Shown: positions 6,701 through 15,383, counted from the first letter of the stretch. The stretch is DNA of 64,000 nt from Methanotrichaceae archaeon (GCA_013178225.1 JABLXE010000003.1:1-64000); one strand, 5' to 3'. Notes: generated by a model from the letters alone, not told the origin. A program made the numbers and translations.

Positions 6701-8740
6701 ATGTCCGCAAAGTTAATTCCTTCAGTCTGTCCTTATTGTGCCGTCGGCTGCGGATTTTACATAGTTGTCGAGAAAGGCAAGGCAATCGGCATCGAATACA
6801 TGACCGAGCACCCCACCTGTGAGGGCGCATTGTGCCCCAAGGGAAACGCCGTTCTTGAGTTCCTGAATCACGAGGAACGGCTCAAATATCCCCTGAAGCG
6901 GGCAGGCGACACCTTTGTCAGGATCTCCTGGGACGAAGCTCTCGATTTGGTGGCCGAAGGGCTGTCCCGCAACCTCAAGAAGCACGGGCCGAAGTCGCTT
7001 GGATTTCTGGCCTCATCGCGCTGCAACAACGAAGAGAACTATCTCATGCAAAAGCTGGCCCGGATGCTGGGCTCTCCCAATGTGGATAACTGTGCCCGCC
7101 TCTGCCATTCTCCAACGGTGGTGGGCCTGGGGGCGGTCTTTGGTGCCGGAGCCATGACCAACAATCTGATCGACCTGCAAAATTCGAAATGCATCTTCGC
7201 CATAGGCACCAACTTCACCGAGGCTCACCCGATCGTGACTCGGTGGGTGCAAAGGGCTAAAGACAGAGGCGCTAAGGTGATTGTGGCCGATCCACGCATC
7301 ACTTCCACCTCCTGGATGGCGGATATGCATCTCAGGATCAAGCCCGGCAGCGACATCGACCTTCTGAGGGGAATGATGAAGGTGATAATCGATGAGGGAC
7401 TGGCAGATCAGAAGTTTATCTCTCAGAGAACCGACGGCTACCAGGAGCTCTTGCAGAACCTCCGTGGCTTCTCCGTACACGAAGCAGCAGAGCTGACTGG
7501 CGTCTCTGCGGACCAAATTGTCAAGGCTGCCAGGATTTACGCCAAGTCTCCCGCTTCGGCCCTGCTCTACTCCATGGGGATCACCCAGCACGTCTGCGGC
7601 ACTGACAACGTAAAGCTGTGTGCTACCTTGGCCCTGGTCAGCGGCCAGATCGGGCGGCCTGGATCAGGGGTGTGGCCCATGCGAGGCCAGAACAACGTCC
7701 AGGGCAACTGCGACATGGGCGGCATGGCGGAGTTTTATCCCGGCTACAAGAGGGCCTCAGACCCGAAGTCGGCTGAATTCTTCGAGTCTGCCTGGGGCGC
7801 GTCCGGCCTGCCGCTGGGCCCGGGGTTGACGTCCACCGAGATGACCGATGCGGCACTGGAAGGAACCATCAAGGCGCTGTACATCATCGGCGAAGACCCG
7901 GTCATCTGCGATCCCAATATCAAGAAGACCACCGCAGCTCTCGAAAATCTGGATTTCCTGGTGGTGCAGGAGATCTTCATGACCGCCACGGCCAAGATGG
8001 CCGACGTGGTCCTGCCTGCCGCAGCCTGGGCCGAAAAAGATGGAAGCTACACCTCCATGGAAAGGAGGGTGCAGTGGATCGACCAGGCAGTTTCACCGGT
8101 TGGCGAGGCCCGAGATGGTCTGTGGATCATCAACGAGATTGGAAAGCGGCTGGGACTCGACCTCAAGGGCACCAGTGCGACCGAGATTCTAAAGGAGATC
8201 AACCGCTACGTGCCGGCCTACGGAGGAATGACCAAAGAGAGGATCTCCAGGATCGGTGGCCTGCGCTGGCCCTGTCCGGACGAGACCCACCCCGGAACAG
8301 ATATCCTGCACTGCGAGAGGTTTGCAACTGCCGATGGAAAGGCCAAGATGGCCTCGGTCCTAAATGTGCCTCCTGCTGAGATGACCAGCCCGGAGTATCC
8401 GATTCTTCTCAGCACCGGGAGGATCGTGGTTCACTACAACAGCGGCTCCATGACCCGGAGGAGCCCGTCACTTCTGGAGAGGGACCCGGAGCTGTATGTG
8501 GAGATCAACCCTGAGGACGCCGCTTCTCTCAAGGTGCGTCACGGCGACGTGGTCAAGGTCAAGACGGTCCGCGGCGAGACCGAGGCTGTGGCCAGGATTA
8601 CCGGCAAGGTGAAACCAGGGATCGTATTCATGCCCTTCCACTGGCAGGGAACCAACATCATTACCTCTGACGCCCTGGACCCGGTGTCCAAGATACCGGA
8701 GTACAAGATGGCGGCCTGCAGGATAGAAGCTAAATCCTGA
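6701..8740 (+). CDS. fdhA: Formate dehydrogenase alpha subunit (bis-MGD oxidoreductase, Cys form)
   Basis: A 679-residue molybdopterin oxidoreductase. The N-terminal [4Fe-4S] motif is CPYCAVGCGF..., followed by CEGALCPKGN. The active-site region reads NCARLCHSP, with Cys where FdhF of E. coli has selenocysteine, and the conserved His follows. The MGD-binding C-terminal domain includes LLSTGRIVVHYNSGSMTRRSP. ATG 6701 follows a GGAGG and fits the family; an earlier in-frame ATG overlaps fmdE. No FdhB (F420-reducing) or FdhB-like Fe-S subunit is adjacent, so the electron acceptor is unknown. It is followed by fdhD. Alternatives within the superfamily are possible, but fdhD next door and the RxCHSP-type active site favour formate dehydrogenase. 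Confidence 0.88.
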   Translation: MSAKLIPSVCPYCAVGCGFYIVVEKGKAIGIEYMTEHPTCEGALCPKGNAVLEFLNHEERLKYPLKRAGDTFVRISWDEALDLVAEGLSRNLKKHGPKSLGFLASSRCNNEENYLMQKLARMLGSPNVDNCARLCHSPTVVGLGAVFGAGAMTNNLIDLQNSKCIFAIGTNFTEAHPIVTRWVQRAKDRGAKVIVADPRITSTSWMADMHLRIKPGSDIDLLRGMMKVIIDEGLADQKFISQRTDGYQELLQNLRGFSVHEAAELTGVSADQIVKAARIYAKSPASALLYSMGITQHVCGTDNVKLCATLALVSGQIGRPGSGVWPMRGQNNVQGNCDMGGMAEFYPGYKRASDPKSAEFFESAWGASGLPLGPGLTSTEMTDAALEGTIKALYIIGEDPVICDPNIKKTTAALENLDFLVVQEIFMTATAKMADVVLPAAAWAEKDGSYTSMERRVQWIDQAVSPVGEARDGLWIINEIGKRLGLDLKGTSATEILKEINRYVPAYGGMTKERISRIGGLRWPCPDETHPGTDILHCERFATADGKAKMASVLNVPPAEMTSPEYPILLSTGRIVVHYNSGSMTRRSPSLLERDPELYVEINPEDAASLKVRHGDVVKVKTVRGETEAVARITGKVKPGIVFMPFHWQGTNIITSDALDPVSKIPEYKMAACRIEAKS

Positions 8741-8770
8741 GGACGACCATATACAACCGGAGAACCGGAA

Positions 8771-9604
8771 TTGAGAGAGAGCTGGCACGCGGACAGGATA
8801 GAGGAGCCAGAGGCCACCTGGAAGGCTGAGAGGCTCCGGTCCAATATCACCTTTCGCTCATTGAAGTGCCTGGAGGTGCAGGGGGATCAGAGGCGCGAAG
8901 TGGAGGTGGATGTGGCGGTGGACGAGACCGTCAAGATCTTTCTTGATGGAAAGTGCGTGACAGCTCTGGCTGTCCTTCCCATCCAGCTGAAGGAGATGGC
9001 GGTGGGCTTTCTGGTGGGAGAGGGGTTGGTAGAGGGAATTCACGAGATTGCGGCCGTGAAAGAGCAGAACAGATCCGTGTTCTGCGAGACCGGGAAGGCT
9101 GAGGCCAGCGGTATGCCGGCCATCGATCCCGACCGCGAGGAAAGCCCGGACCCGTATCCTTCAAACCGGATCGTATCAACTGGATCACTTGAATCGGATT
9201 TCGCCATGAAGGCGGACACAATTCTCAAGACGGTGGACCAGCTCAATGACCGGGCAAAGCTCTGGCGCAGGACCGGGGCCACACACACCTCCATCGTCTG
9301 CAACTCCGACGGAGAGGTACTGGCATCCTGCGAGGACATCGGCCGGTCAACCTCTGTTGACAAAACCGTCGGTGCGGCTTTGCTCTGCGGAATGGATCTA
9401 TCGCGCTGTGCCCTGATCACCACCGGCAGGCTTTCAAAGGCAATTGTGGCCAAAGCGGCCCGGGCCGGCTTTCCGGTCATCATCAGCAGGAGCGCGCCCA
9501 TGAGCTCCGCGGTGGATCTGGCCCAAGAGATCGGCATAACCCTGGTGGCCTTTGCCAGATCTCCCAATCTGTACGTATATTGCGGAGAGGAGCGGGTAAT
9601 CTAG
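8771..9604 (+). CDS. fdhD: FdhD-family formate dehydrogenase accessory protein, lacking the CxxC pair
   Basis: A 277-residue FdhD homologue. Diagnostic pieces are DGKCVTALAVLP, LKEMAVGFLVGEGLV, RRTGATHTSIVCNSDGEVL, EDIGRSTSVDKTVGAALL, TTGRLSKAIVAKAARAGFPVIISRSAPMSSAVDLA and TLVAFAR. FdhD transfers sulfur from a cysteine desulfurase to the molybdenum cofactor of formate dehydrogenase. The mobile-loop CxxC of the E. coli protein should fall around VSTGSLES, where no Cys is present, so sulfur transfer by that mechanism looks impossible. The TTG start at 8771, with GGAG seven bases upstream, is the best choice; no suitable ATG exists before the first conserved block. It is the last gene of fmdE-fdhA-fdhD and is convergent with the transporter, with a 7-bp gap. 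Confidence 0.85.
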   Translation: MRESWHADRIEEPEATWKAERLRSNITFRSLKCLEVQGDQRREVEVDVAVDETVKIFLDGKCVTALAVLPIQLKEMAVGFLVGEGLVEGIHEIAAVKEQNRSVFCETGKAEASGMPAIDPDREESPDPYPSNRIVSTGSLESDFAMKADTILKTVDQLNDRAKLWRRTGATHTSIVCNSDGEVLASCEDIGRSTSVDKTVGAALLCGMDLSRCALITTGRLSKAIVAKAARAGFPVIISRSAPMSSAVDLAQEIGITLVAFARSPNLYVYCGEERVI

Positions 9605-9611
9605 CCCCTGC

Positions 9612-10760
9612 CTATCCGTTACCCTTCTCCTTTGACCCGTCCCCTTTGATCCAGCCTGCTTTTCCAGCTCTTTGAATCAAATAATGGGCCAGGAGACCGG
9701 CCACAAATCCAGAGGCCATGTTGGCCGCCAGAGATACAATAACGGTAGCAGCAAGCGGGATCGCATTCCTATCCGGCTTCGCTTCCCGGACGAATCCCAC
9801 CAGCTCAATTCCCACCAGGAAGAGCATGCTGCCGATCACGGCCATCGGGAAAACGGACAGGAGCTGAACGATGAACGCGGCCAGAAAGAGCCCGGCCAGC
9901 ACTTCTGCCAGGCCTTCGATGATGTTCGCACCGCCGGTTCGGGCCCCAAAGTAGTGCCTGGCCGCCAGGCCTCCTGCACCGTGGCACACGGGCATGCCGC
10001 CCAGAAACGGCGGGATCAGGTTCATGAGGCCGGTGCTAAGAGCCAGACGGTTTACGCTGGCCCTCTTGCCTTCAAGGGGCCAGTATCTCAGGGCCAGGGC
10101 GGCGGTGGCAATCACCGCGTTGGCTGTGGTAAGCGGTATCTGGGAGACGCCCGCCTGCAGCATGGACTGCCATACCTCTTCCGGACTGAAGGCCAAAATG
10201 GAAGGGAGTGCAAAGGAGAGCGCGATCTCCGGCCAGCGGCCCTGCAGGACAACGATACTCATCCCCAGGATGATCAGCGCCAGGGCCCCCGGCAGGAGGG
10301 AACTTTTTCGCAGAGCTACGGCTACCAAGAGAGAGATCAGCCCCAGCTCCGGCCAGGAGGAGATCATCTTGAGGGCCTGCCAGGCCAGAAGCAGGCCCAA
10401 CGCCACCTGGATTCCCGTGACCACGGACTCCGGCGTGACCCTGGCCAGAAAGTCCATTCCCCTGGCCATGCTCAGCAGAATCCAGAACAGGCCCATGGCA
10501 AATCCGGAGGCGTAGACCAAAGACGGCTCCCATGCTCCGGCAATCGCCACTGCGGCGATGACCTTCATGGGCTCGACCGGAACCGGGAGCCGAAAGAAGA
10601 AGGCAGTCCAGATGTTGATCACGCCCAGCATGACCAGCACTCCGGTCGGGGAAAGGTTGCACACCGCCAGGTAGCCGAGCATGAGGGGAATGAGCGTGCC
10701 GAAGTCGCCGGTCGATCCTGCCAGCTCCCGGCGGTCGAACTCAAAGGGGCCGATCTTCAT
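9612..10760 (-). CDS. MOT1-like molybdate/sulfate transporter
   Basis: A membrane protein of about 382 residues with 10 or more hydrophobic segments. It carries motifs of the MOT1/putative sulfate-molybdate transporter group related to SulP: ELAGSTGDFGTLIPLMLGY near the N-terminus, VPVEPMKVIAAVAIA, and GGMPVCHGAGGLAARHYFGARTGG in the C-terminal half. It probably imports molybdate, fitting its place between the fdh and fwd molybdoenzyme genes, but substrate choice is inferred from context. The frame is open to an ATG at 10859; I prefer ATG 10760 because the preceding 33 residues are not family-like. No strong Shine-Dalgarno supports either start. Confidence 0.78.
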   Translation of the reverse strand: MKIGPFEFDRRELAGSTGDFGTLIPLMLGYLAVCNLSPTGVLVMLGVINIWTAFFFRLPVPVEPMKVIAAVAIAGAWEPSLVYASGFAMGLFWILLSMARGMDFLARVTPESVVTGIQVALGLLLAWQALKMISSWPELGLISLLVAVALRKSSLLPGALALIILGMSIVVLQGRWPEIALSFALPSILAFSPEEVWQSMLQAGVSQIPLTTANAVIATAALALRYWPLEGKRASVNRLALSTGLMNLIPPFLGGMPVCHGAGGLAARHYFGARTGGANIIEGLAEVLAGLFLAAFIVQLLSVFPMAVIGSMLFLVGIELVGFVREAKPDRNAIPLAATVIVSLAANMASGFVAGLLAHYLIQRAGKAGWIKGDGSKEKGNG

Positions 10761-11025
10761 GGCTGGAAGGGAGTTAGGCGTTTTGGGATCTTTTAGCTTA
10801 TGGGCAAAAGGGAAAGCGGGCTTGCTGTACAAAGCTATTGGCATCAGAAGAAGCGGCAAGTTCGAAGCATCTCAATCATTTGTGGCGTCAATGGACTTTC
10901 CTAATCAACGTGAATATGTCTTTGCTGGGGTTTAACTGGAAATGCTACGGTTTTTCTTTTCTGGAAACAGAAAGCCTTCCTCCCATAATAAGTTGAGGAA
11001 TAGAAAGGATAAAATGGTTTCATTG

Positions 11026-11035
11026 TTATATATTA
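11026..11035 (+). promoter_or_regulatory. TATA element of the broken VapBC pair
   Basis: TTATATATTA lies about 15-23 bases before ATG 11049, which would give an almost leaderless transcript. It supports the idea that the decayed antitoxin-toxin pair downstream was once a functional operon. Confidence 0.4.
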
Positions 11036-11048
11036 GCTCGGGAAATTC

Positions 11049-11226
11049 ATGTCTGCAAAAGCAATATATGAAATAAAATGTCCTGAGGCCTCTTGAGAAG
11101 CTGGACTTAGAGGAAGGCGAAAAGGTGGAGATTGTTGTAAGGAAAAAGGGGATCTTCGGACTTATGAACGGCAGGAATGCCGATTCTCAGGCGTTGAAAA
11201 ATGAGCTGAGAGAGATCAATGGCTAG
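11049..11226 (+). pseudogene. VapB-type (AF2212/DUF104-like) antitoxin, frameshifted
   Basis: The ATG frame reads MSAKAIYEIK and then stops at 11094. The +1 frame continues the family sequence from 11080: VLRPLEKLDLEEGEKVEIVV and then a short tail to TAG 11226. Removing one base in the AAAATG run (around 11076-11079) restores the usual antitoxin sequence of about 58 residues. The stop overlaps the toxin start (ATGGCTAG), the normal vapBC arrangement. It was probably an antitoxin neutralising the PIN toxin downstream. The frameshift is read directly; a sequencing error is possible, but the toxin is also damaged. Confidence 0.7.
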
Positions 11227-11570
11227 ATTGTTTGCCGATACCTATGCCTTAATTGAGATCCTCAAAGGGAATTCGAGCTATGAGAATTACTATCAAGCGG
11301 ATCTGGTCACAACAGAATTTAATATTCTTGGGCTAACCTATGCTCTGGTTAGAGACTTCGGGCGAGGTGAGGCCGCTAATGTGATAGACCTCATCAGACG
11401 CAAGATAGAGATAGTACACCCTGATGACTTGGATTACTTGAATGCATCCGATTTTAGAATATCGGAGAACATTTGATATCTCCATGAATCCCTGAGAGAC
11501 GGAGAAAATCCAAATCATGTATTTGGACACGCATTTTTCAGAAAATGCCGATATTGAATTGTTAATGCTA
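11219..11570 (+). pseudogene. VapC-type PIN-domain toxin, C-terminally degraded
   Basis: Residues 1-85 follow the PIN domain (MARLFADTYALIEILKGN, LVTTEFNILGLTYALVRDFG, LIRRKIEIVHPDD, YLNASDFRISEN), then a stop occurs at 11474-11476. Beyond it, pieces of the expected C-terminus appear in different frames (AFFRK, MP, then DIELL around 11528-11564), while the middle helix with the second acidic site is missing. The toxin, a presumed ribonuclease, is therefore inactive. With the frameshifted antitoxin this is a dead toxin-antitoxin locus between the molybdate transporter and the fwd operon. From 11570 to 11705 I see only upstream sequence of fwdF. Confidence 0.7.
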
Positions 11571-11705
11571 AACGTGGGACTCATCGTCTCGGTCGGATTC
11601 CAGTAACTGTCGCGATAAATTTCCTTTCATAAGAATTATGCCCCACTATGCAAAACATCTTTATTCCCTGGCATCCTATAATTTGGCCCAACAGGCAGGT
11701 GTAGG

Positions 11706-12734
11706 ATGAGAGAGGTTTTACTGGAATCACGAGAGGAGAAGCAGCACATCTATCTGCCCGATAAGTGCATCGGCTGTGGGAGCTGTGTCCAGGTCTGCCC
11801 CAAGGGGGAGCTGGTGATCGGCTCGGTAGGCGCTGTGGCCCGCGGGCTGATTGATAAGGATTACATCGAGAAGCGAAAGAGCGGAGCATGCGCCCTGTGT
11901 GCACTGTGCGCCCGCATCTGCCCTACAGGAGCGCTGGAGGTCAGAACTGGGGAAAAGGCGGAAAAGGATGACTCCTACCTCAGCGTGGCCCTGCAGGCTA
12001 CCGCTGTAAACGAAAAGTGTGTTCACTGCGGGCTTTGCGTCGAGGTCTGCCCCCAGGGATGTATCGAGATCGTGGATAGGCATCTGGCCGAGGACGGAAG
12101 CCTGAAGATGCAAGGCAGGACCCTGATCGACCTGAACTCCTGCGTTCACTGCGGCTGGTGCGCCGCCGTCTGTCCGGCAGGGGCCATAACATTCCAAAAG
12201 CCGTTTGCCGGCGAGTTCTTCCGTGACGATCAGGTCTGCCAGGCCTGCAGGACCTGTGTGCACACCTGCCCGGCCAATGCCCTCTTCAACCGCGACTGGG
12301 AGAAGGGCGAGATCGTGGAGAAGGTCACCCACAGAAAGGAGGCCTGCATCTACTGCGGGGCCTGTGCCCAGGCCTGCCCGGTAAGGGCTATCGTGGTCAG
12401 GAAGACGGACATCGTCCCGGAGATGAAGGGCAAGAAGGCCTTTTTAAAGAAGCTCTCCGACCAGGCACCCTGGCCGACGCTGACCTCAATTCTGGAGACG
12501 GATGAGGACACTTGCCTGGGGTGCGGGAACTGTGTGATCGCCTGTCCGGTAAATGCGCTCTCCGACCCGTATCTGGCGGCAGGACACCTGAACGAGCTGG
12601 ACCAAAAGCCCCTTCTGGAAGTCTTGAACGGAACGGTCAGAGTGGTAGATCAGGAGGTCTGCGGCTCCTGCGCCACCTGTAGCATGATCTGTCCGGTCGA
12701 GGCCATATGGCTTCGGAGAAGAGAGGTGATCTGA
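11706..12734 (+). CDS. fwdF: Formylmethanofuran dehydrogenase subunit F, polyferredoxin
   Basis: A 342-residue polyferredoxin with eight CxxCxxCxxxCP motifs: CIGCGSCVQVCP, CALCALCARICP, CVHCGLCVEVCP, CVHCGWCAAVCP, CQACRTCVHTCP, CIYCGACAQACP, CLGCGNCVIACP and CGSCATCSMICP, so it could hold eight [4Fe-4S] clusters. It brings low-potential electrons to the FwdB/D active site for CO2 reduction, or takes them away when running in reverse. It is first in the F-A-C-D-B operon; its TGA overlaps the fwdA ATG by one base. The gene order matches the molybdenum-type fmd operon of Methanosarcina without fmdE. No fwdG or fwdH is present. Confidence 0.92.
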   Translation: MREVLLESREEKQHIYLPDKCIGCGSCVQVCPKGELVIGSVGAVARGLIDKDYIEKRKSGACALCALCARICPTGALEVRTGEKAEKDDSYLSVALQATAVNEKCVHCGLCVEVCPQGCIEIVDRHLAEDGSLKMQGRTLIDLNSCVHCGWCAAVCPAGAITFQKPFAGEFFRDDQVCQACRTCVHTCPANALFNRDWEKGEIVEKVTHRKEACIYCGACAQACPVRAIVVRKTDIVPEMKGKKAFLKKLSDQAPWPTLTSILETDEDTCLGCGNCVIACPVNALSDPYLAAGHLNELDQKPLLEVLNGTVRVVDQEVCGSCATCSMICPVEAIWLRRREVI

Positions 12735-14512
12735 TGACTGAGACGGCTAATATGATTATCAGGAACGGCTACGTCTTTGACCCGCTAAACGGCATAGACG
12801 GAGAGGTCAAGGACGTATTCATCAGGGACGGAAAAGTGGTCCATGACCTGACCGCAGCCGAGAGAAAGGAGGCCAAAGTCATCGATGCTCTAGGCAAGAC
12901 GGTGATGCCCGGAGGGGTGGACTCCCACGCTCACGTGGCCGGGGCCAAGGTCAACGCCGGCCGCCTGATGAGGCCGGAGGACCACTACAAGACCGTTCGC
13001 TCCAAGACGAACCTGACCCACTCCGGCAGCGGCTATACCATCCCGTCCGTGTACAAACAGGGCTACGATTATGCGGTCATGGGATACACCACCGTATTTG
13101 AGGCCGCCATGCCGCCTTTGGAGGCGCGTCACACCCACGAGGAGATGAGATCGACGCCCATTCTGGATATGGGCGCCTACATGGTCCTGGGAAACAACTG
13201 GTTCATCATGCGCTACCTGAGGGAAGGCGACATCGAGAAGGCCGCGGCTTATACCGCCTGGATGCTTCGCACCCACAAGGGCTACGGCATCAAATGCGTG
13301 AACCCGGCCGGTGTCGAGAACTGGGGCTGGGCCCAGAACGTGCACGGCCTGGACGAGGCCAACATCCACTTCGAGGTGACCCCCCGAGAGGTGATCCGGG
13401 GCCTGGCCGAGGTAAGCGAGCTATTAGGGCTTCCGGTATCCCTTCATCTGCACGCCAACAACATGGGACATCCAGGGTGCTGGGAGATCACCCGGGAATC
13501 GCTCAAAATTCCCGAAGGCCTGCAGCCGCACAGCAAGATGGATGTCGCGTGGTCGGAGACCAAGCTGGACCCCAGGAGGCAGCAAACGGTGTACCTGGCC
13601 CACGCCCAGTTCAACTCCTTCGGCGGCACATCCTGGCGGGACTTCTGCTCCGGAGCAGAGGGTGTGGCGGACTACGTAAACCAGGTCGATCACGTGGTCA
13701 TAGACAACGGGATGGTCCCCTTCGGACCGGGAACGGCCATGACCGGCGATGGGCCGGGAATTCACGACCTCTACATGCTCTCCGGCCAGAAGTGGTCCAA
13801 TACCGATGTGGAGCTGGAATGCGGATCAGGTGTGATCCCCTGGAATTACCTGAAGAGCAGTCCGGTAAACAGCGTCCAGTGGGCCATGGGCCTCGAGCTT
13901 CTGCTGCTGGTAAAAGACCCATGGAAGACCATCATGACCACCGACCACCCCAACGGGGGCGTCTTCACCAAGTATCCGGAGGTCATCGCCTGGCTGATGT
14001 CCGGGAAGGCACGTGAGGATACTTTCAAGGAATGTCACAAATGGGCTCAGGACCGGTCGAGCCTGGGAGGAATCGACAGGGAGATGAACCTCTTCGAGAT
14101 AGCCACCATCACCCGCGCCAACCAGGCCCGGACCATTGGCCTGGCCCACCGCAAAGGCCACCTGGGAGCAGGAGCGGACGGAGATGTGACCGTCTACGAT
14201 CTGGACCCGACCAGGCTGGACGTGAATGATTATGCCACCATCAAGAAGGCCTTCTCCAGGTCCGAGTACACCATCAAGGACGGGCGGATAGTGGCCTCTA
14301 GGGGCGACATCCTGAGCGTTCCGGACGGACGCAGGTTCTACAGCTCGCCTTTTGTCGACGAATCCCTGGAGAAAGATATGATGGCGGACGTGAAAGAGTG
14401 GTTCAAGTACTACACCCTGGGCTTTGCCAATTATCCCGTCCCTGATAAGTATCTGAAAAATCCGGTGCCAATCGCGGTCAACCAGCCTCTGGAAGCAGTG
14501 GTGAGGAGGTGA
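12734..14512 (+). CDS. fwdA: Formylmethanofuran dehydrogenase subunit A (amidohydrolase)
   Basis: A 592-residue zinc amidohydrolase that condenses formate, made by FwdBD and passed through an internal tunnel, with methanofuran to give formylmethanofuran. The urease/dihydroorotase pattern is visible: PGGVDSHAHVAGAKVN near the N-terminus (metal-binding HxH), then a very conserved core (GYTTVFEAAMPPLEARHTHEE, LHLHANNMGHPG, TDHPNGG). The length is close to the known ~570-residue subunit. The ATG at 12734 overlaps the fwdF stop; an in-frame ATG at 12707 lies inside fwdF and is less likely. The stop overlaps fwdC by one base, so translation is coupled along the operon. Confidence 0.94.
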   Translation: MTETANMIIRNGYVFDPLNGIDGEVKDVFIRDGKVVHDLTAAERKEAKVIDALGKTVMPGGVDSHAHVAGAKVNAGRLMRPEDHYKTVRSKTNLTHSGSGYTIPSVYKQGYDYAVMGYTTVFEAAMPPLEARHTHEEMRSTPILDMGAYMVLGNNWFIMRYLREGDIEKAAAYTAWMLRTHKGYGIKCVNPAGVENWGWAQNVHGLDEANIHFEVTPREVIRGLAEVSELLGLPVSLHLHANNMGHPGCWEITRESLKIPEGLQPHSKMDVAWSETKLDPRRQQTVYLAHAQFNSFGGTSWRDFCSGAEGVADYVNQVDHVVIDNGMVPFGPGTAMTGDGPGIHDLYMLSGQKWSNTDVELECGSGVIPWNYLKSSPVNSVQWAMGLELLLLVKDPWKTIMTTDHPNGGVFTKYPEVIAWLMSGKAREDTFKECHKWAQDRSSLGGIDREMNLFEIATITRANQARTIGLAHRKGHLGAGADGDVTVYDLDPTRLDVNDYATIKKAFSRSEYTIKDGRIVASRGDILSVPDGRRFYSSPFVDESLEKDMMADVKEWFKYYTLGFANYPVPDKYLKNPVPIAVNQPLEAVVRR

Positions 14513-15312
14513 TGGCGGTGACGGAAATAATTCTCACCCCCAGGGGCTCAATTGGGATCATGCTGGAGGCCGAGGTCATCAGCCCGGACGTGTTCCAGGG
14601 CAAGAGCCAGGAAGAGATCGAGAGCCTGACAGTCTGGCAGGGACCGCTCAAGCTTCCCCTGGCCGAGTTCTTCGAGGTGCAGGTACGACAGGCTGGAGCT
14701 GCTGAAGAGACAAAGATAATAATAGAGGGCGACGCGGCCCGTGTCAAACGGATCGGCCAGGGCATGAAGACCGGATCAATCGAGGTCAACGGCTCGGCCG
14801 GAATGCATCTGGGCGCAGAGATGGCTGGCGGAAGCATCCTGGTCAGGGGCGACGCCGGTTCCTGGGCGGGAATGGAGATGAAAGGAGGGACCATTCACAT
14901 CCTGGGAAGTGCAGAGGACCATGTGGGCTGCGCCTACCGGGGTTCCTGGCATGGCATGACTGGCGGCTGGATATTGATCGAGAAGGATGCCCGCAGCCAG
15001 CTGGGCGGCGGGATGGCCGGCGGTCAGATAGTCGTTTCGGGAAACGTGGAGAACTTCTGCGGAATTCGCCAGAGCGGTGGGACGATCTTGATCAAAGGGT
15101 CCGCGGTGCGGGGCCTGGGGGCGGAGATGAACGGAGGAACCATTGCCATAGACGGGGCGGTCCGGCAGATGTGTCCGGGGTTCGTGGTCTCCGGCAGGGA
15201 TGAAAACCCGAAACTTGGAGAGCTGGAGCTTTCAGGCGGATACACCAGGTTCACCGGCGACTATGCGGTCTCCAAGAACCCCAAGGGAACGCTTCTCCTG
15301 AGGGAGGGCTGA
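14512..15312 (+). CDS. fwdC: Formylmethanofuran dehydrogenase subunit C
   Basis: A 266-residue structural subunit related to the C-terminal beta-helix domain of glutamate synthase. Repeated GXXGXXXG turns run through the middle and C-terminal half (GSAGMHLGAEMAGGSILVRG, GSWAGMEMKGGTIHILG, QLGGGMAGGQIVVSG, GLGAEMNGGTIAIDG). ATG 14512 overlaps the fwdA stop by one base. GGAGG lies only two bases before it, so initiation at GTG 14518 (better spacing) or GTG 14509 is also possible. It scaffolds FwdA in the complex. Confidence 0.92.
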   Translation: MAVTEIILTPRGSIGIMLEAEVISPDVFQGKSQEEIESLTVWQGPLKLPLAEFFEVQVRQAGAAEETKIIIEGDAARVKRIGQGMKTGSIEVNGSAGMHLGAEMAGGSILVRGDAGSWAGMEMKGGTIHILGSAEDHVGCAYRGSWHGMTGGWILIEKDARSQLGGGMAGGQIVVSGNVENFCGIRQSGGTILIKGSAVRGLGAEMNGGTIAIDGAVRQMCPGFVVSGRDENPKLGELELSGGYTRFTGDYAVSKNPKGTLLLREG

Positions 15313-15316
15313 AGGT

Positions 15317-15382
15317 ATGCCAAAAAGCTCAGCTCTAAAGCGCCCAGCAGCGCCCAACCGATGCGAAGGGGGGAATTATTGA
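15317..15382 (+). CDS. 21-codon mini-ORF between fwdC and fwdD
   Basis: The 71-base gap between fwdC and fwdD holds an ATG-initiated frame (MPKSSALKRP...) ending at TGA 15382, one base before the fwdD start. It is basic and proline-rich. It may be chance, or a small coupling ORF that hands ribosomes to fwdD. Every other junction of the operon overlaps, so this spacer is the exception. Confidence 0.2.
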   Translation: MPKSSALKRPAAPNRCEGGNY

Positions 15383-15383
15383 G

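Noticed and set aside
6701-8740. Selenocysteine in FdhA or FwdB
   Set aside because: Both active sites are encoded by an ordinary Cys codon (RLCHSP, TVCHGP), and no in-frame TGA is present.
9672-10796. 374-codon plus-strand frame
   Set aside because: It is antisense to the MOT1-like transporter and has a composition rich in Gln, Gly, His and Arg with no hydrophobic core.
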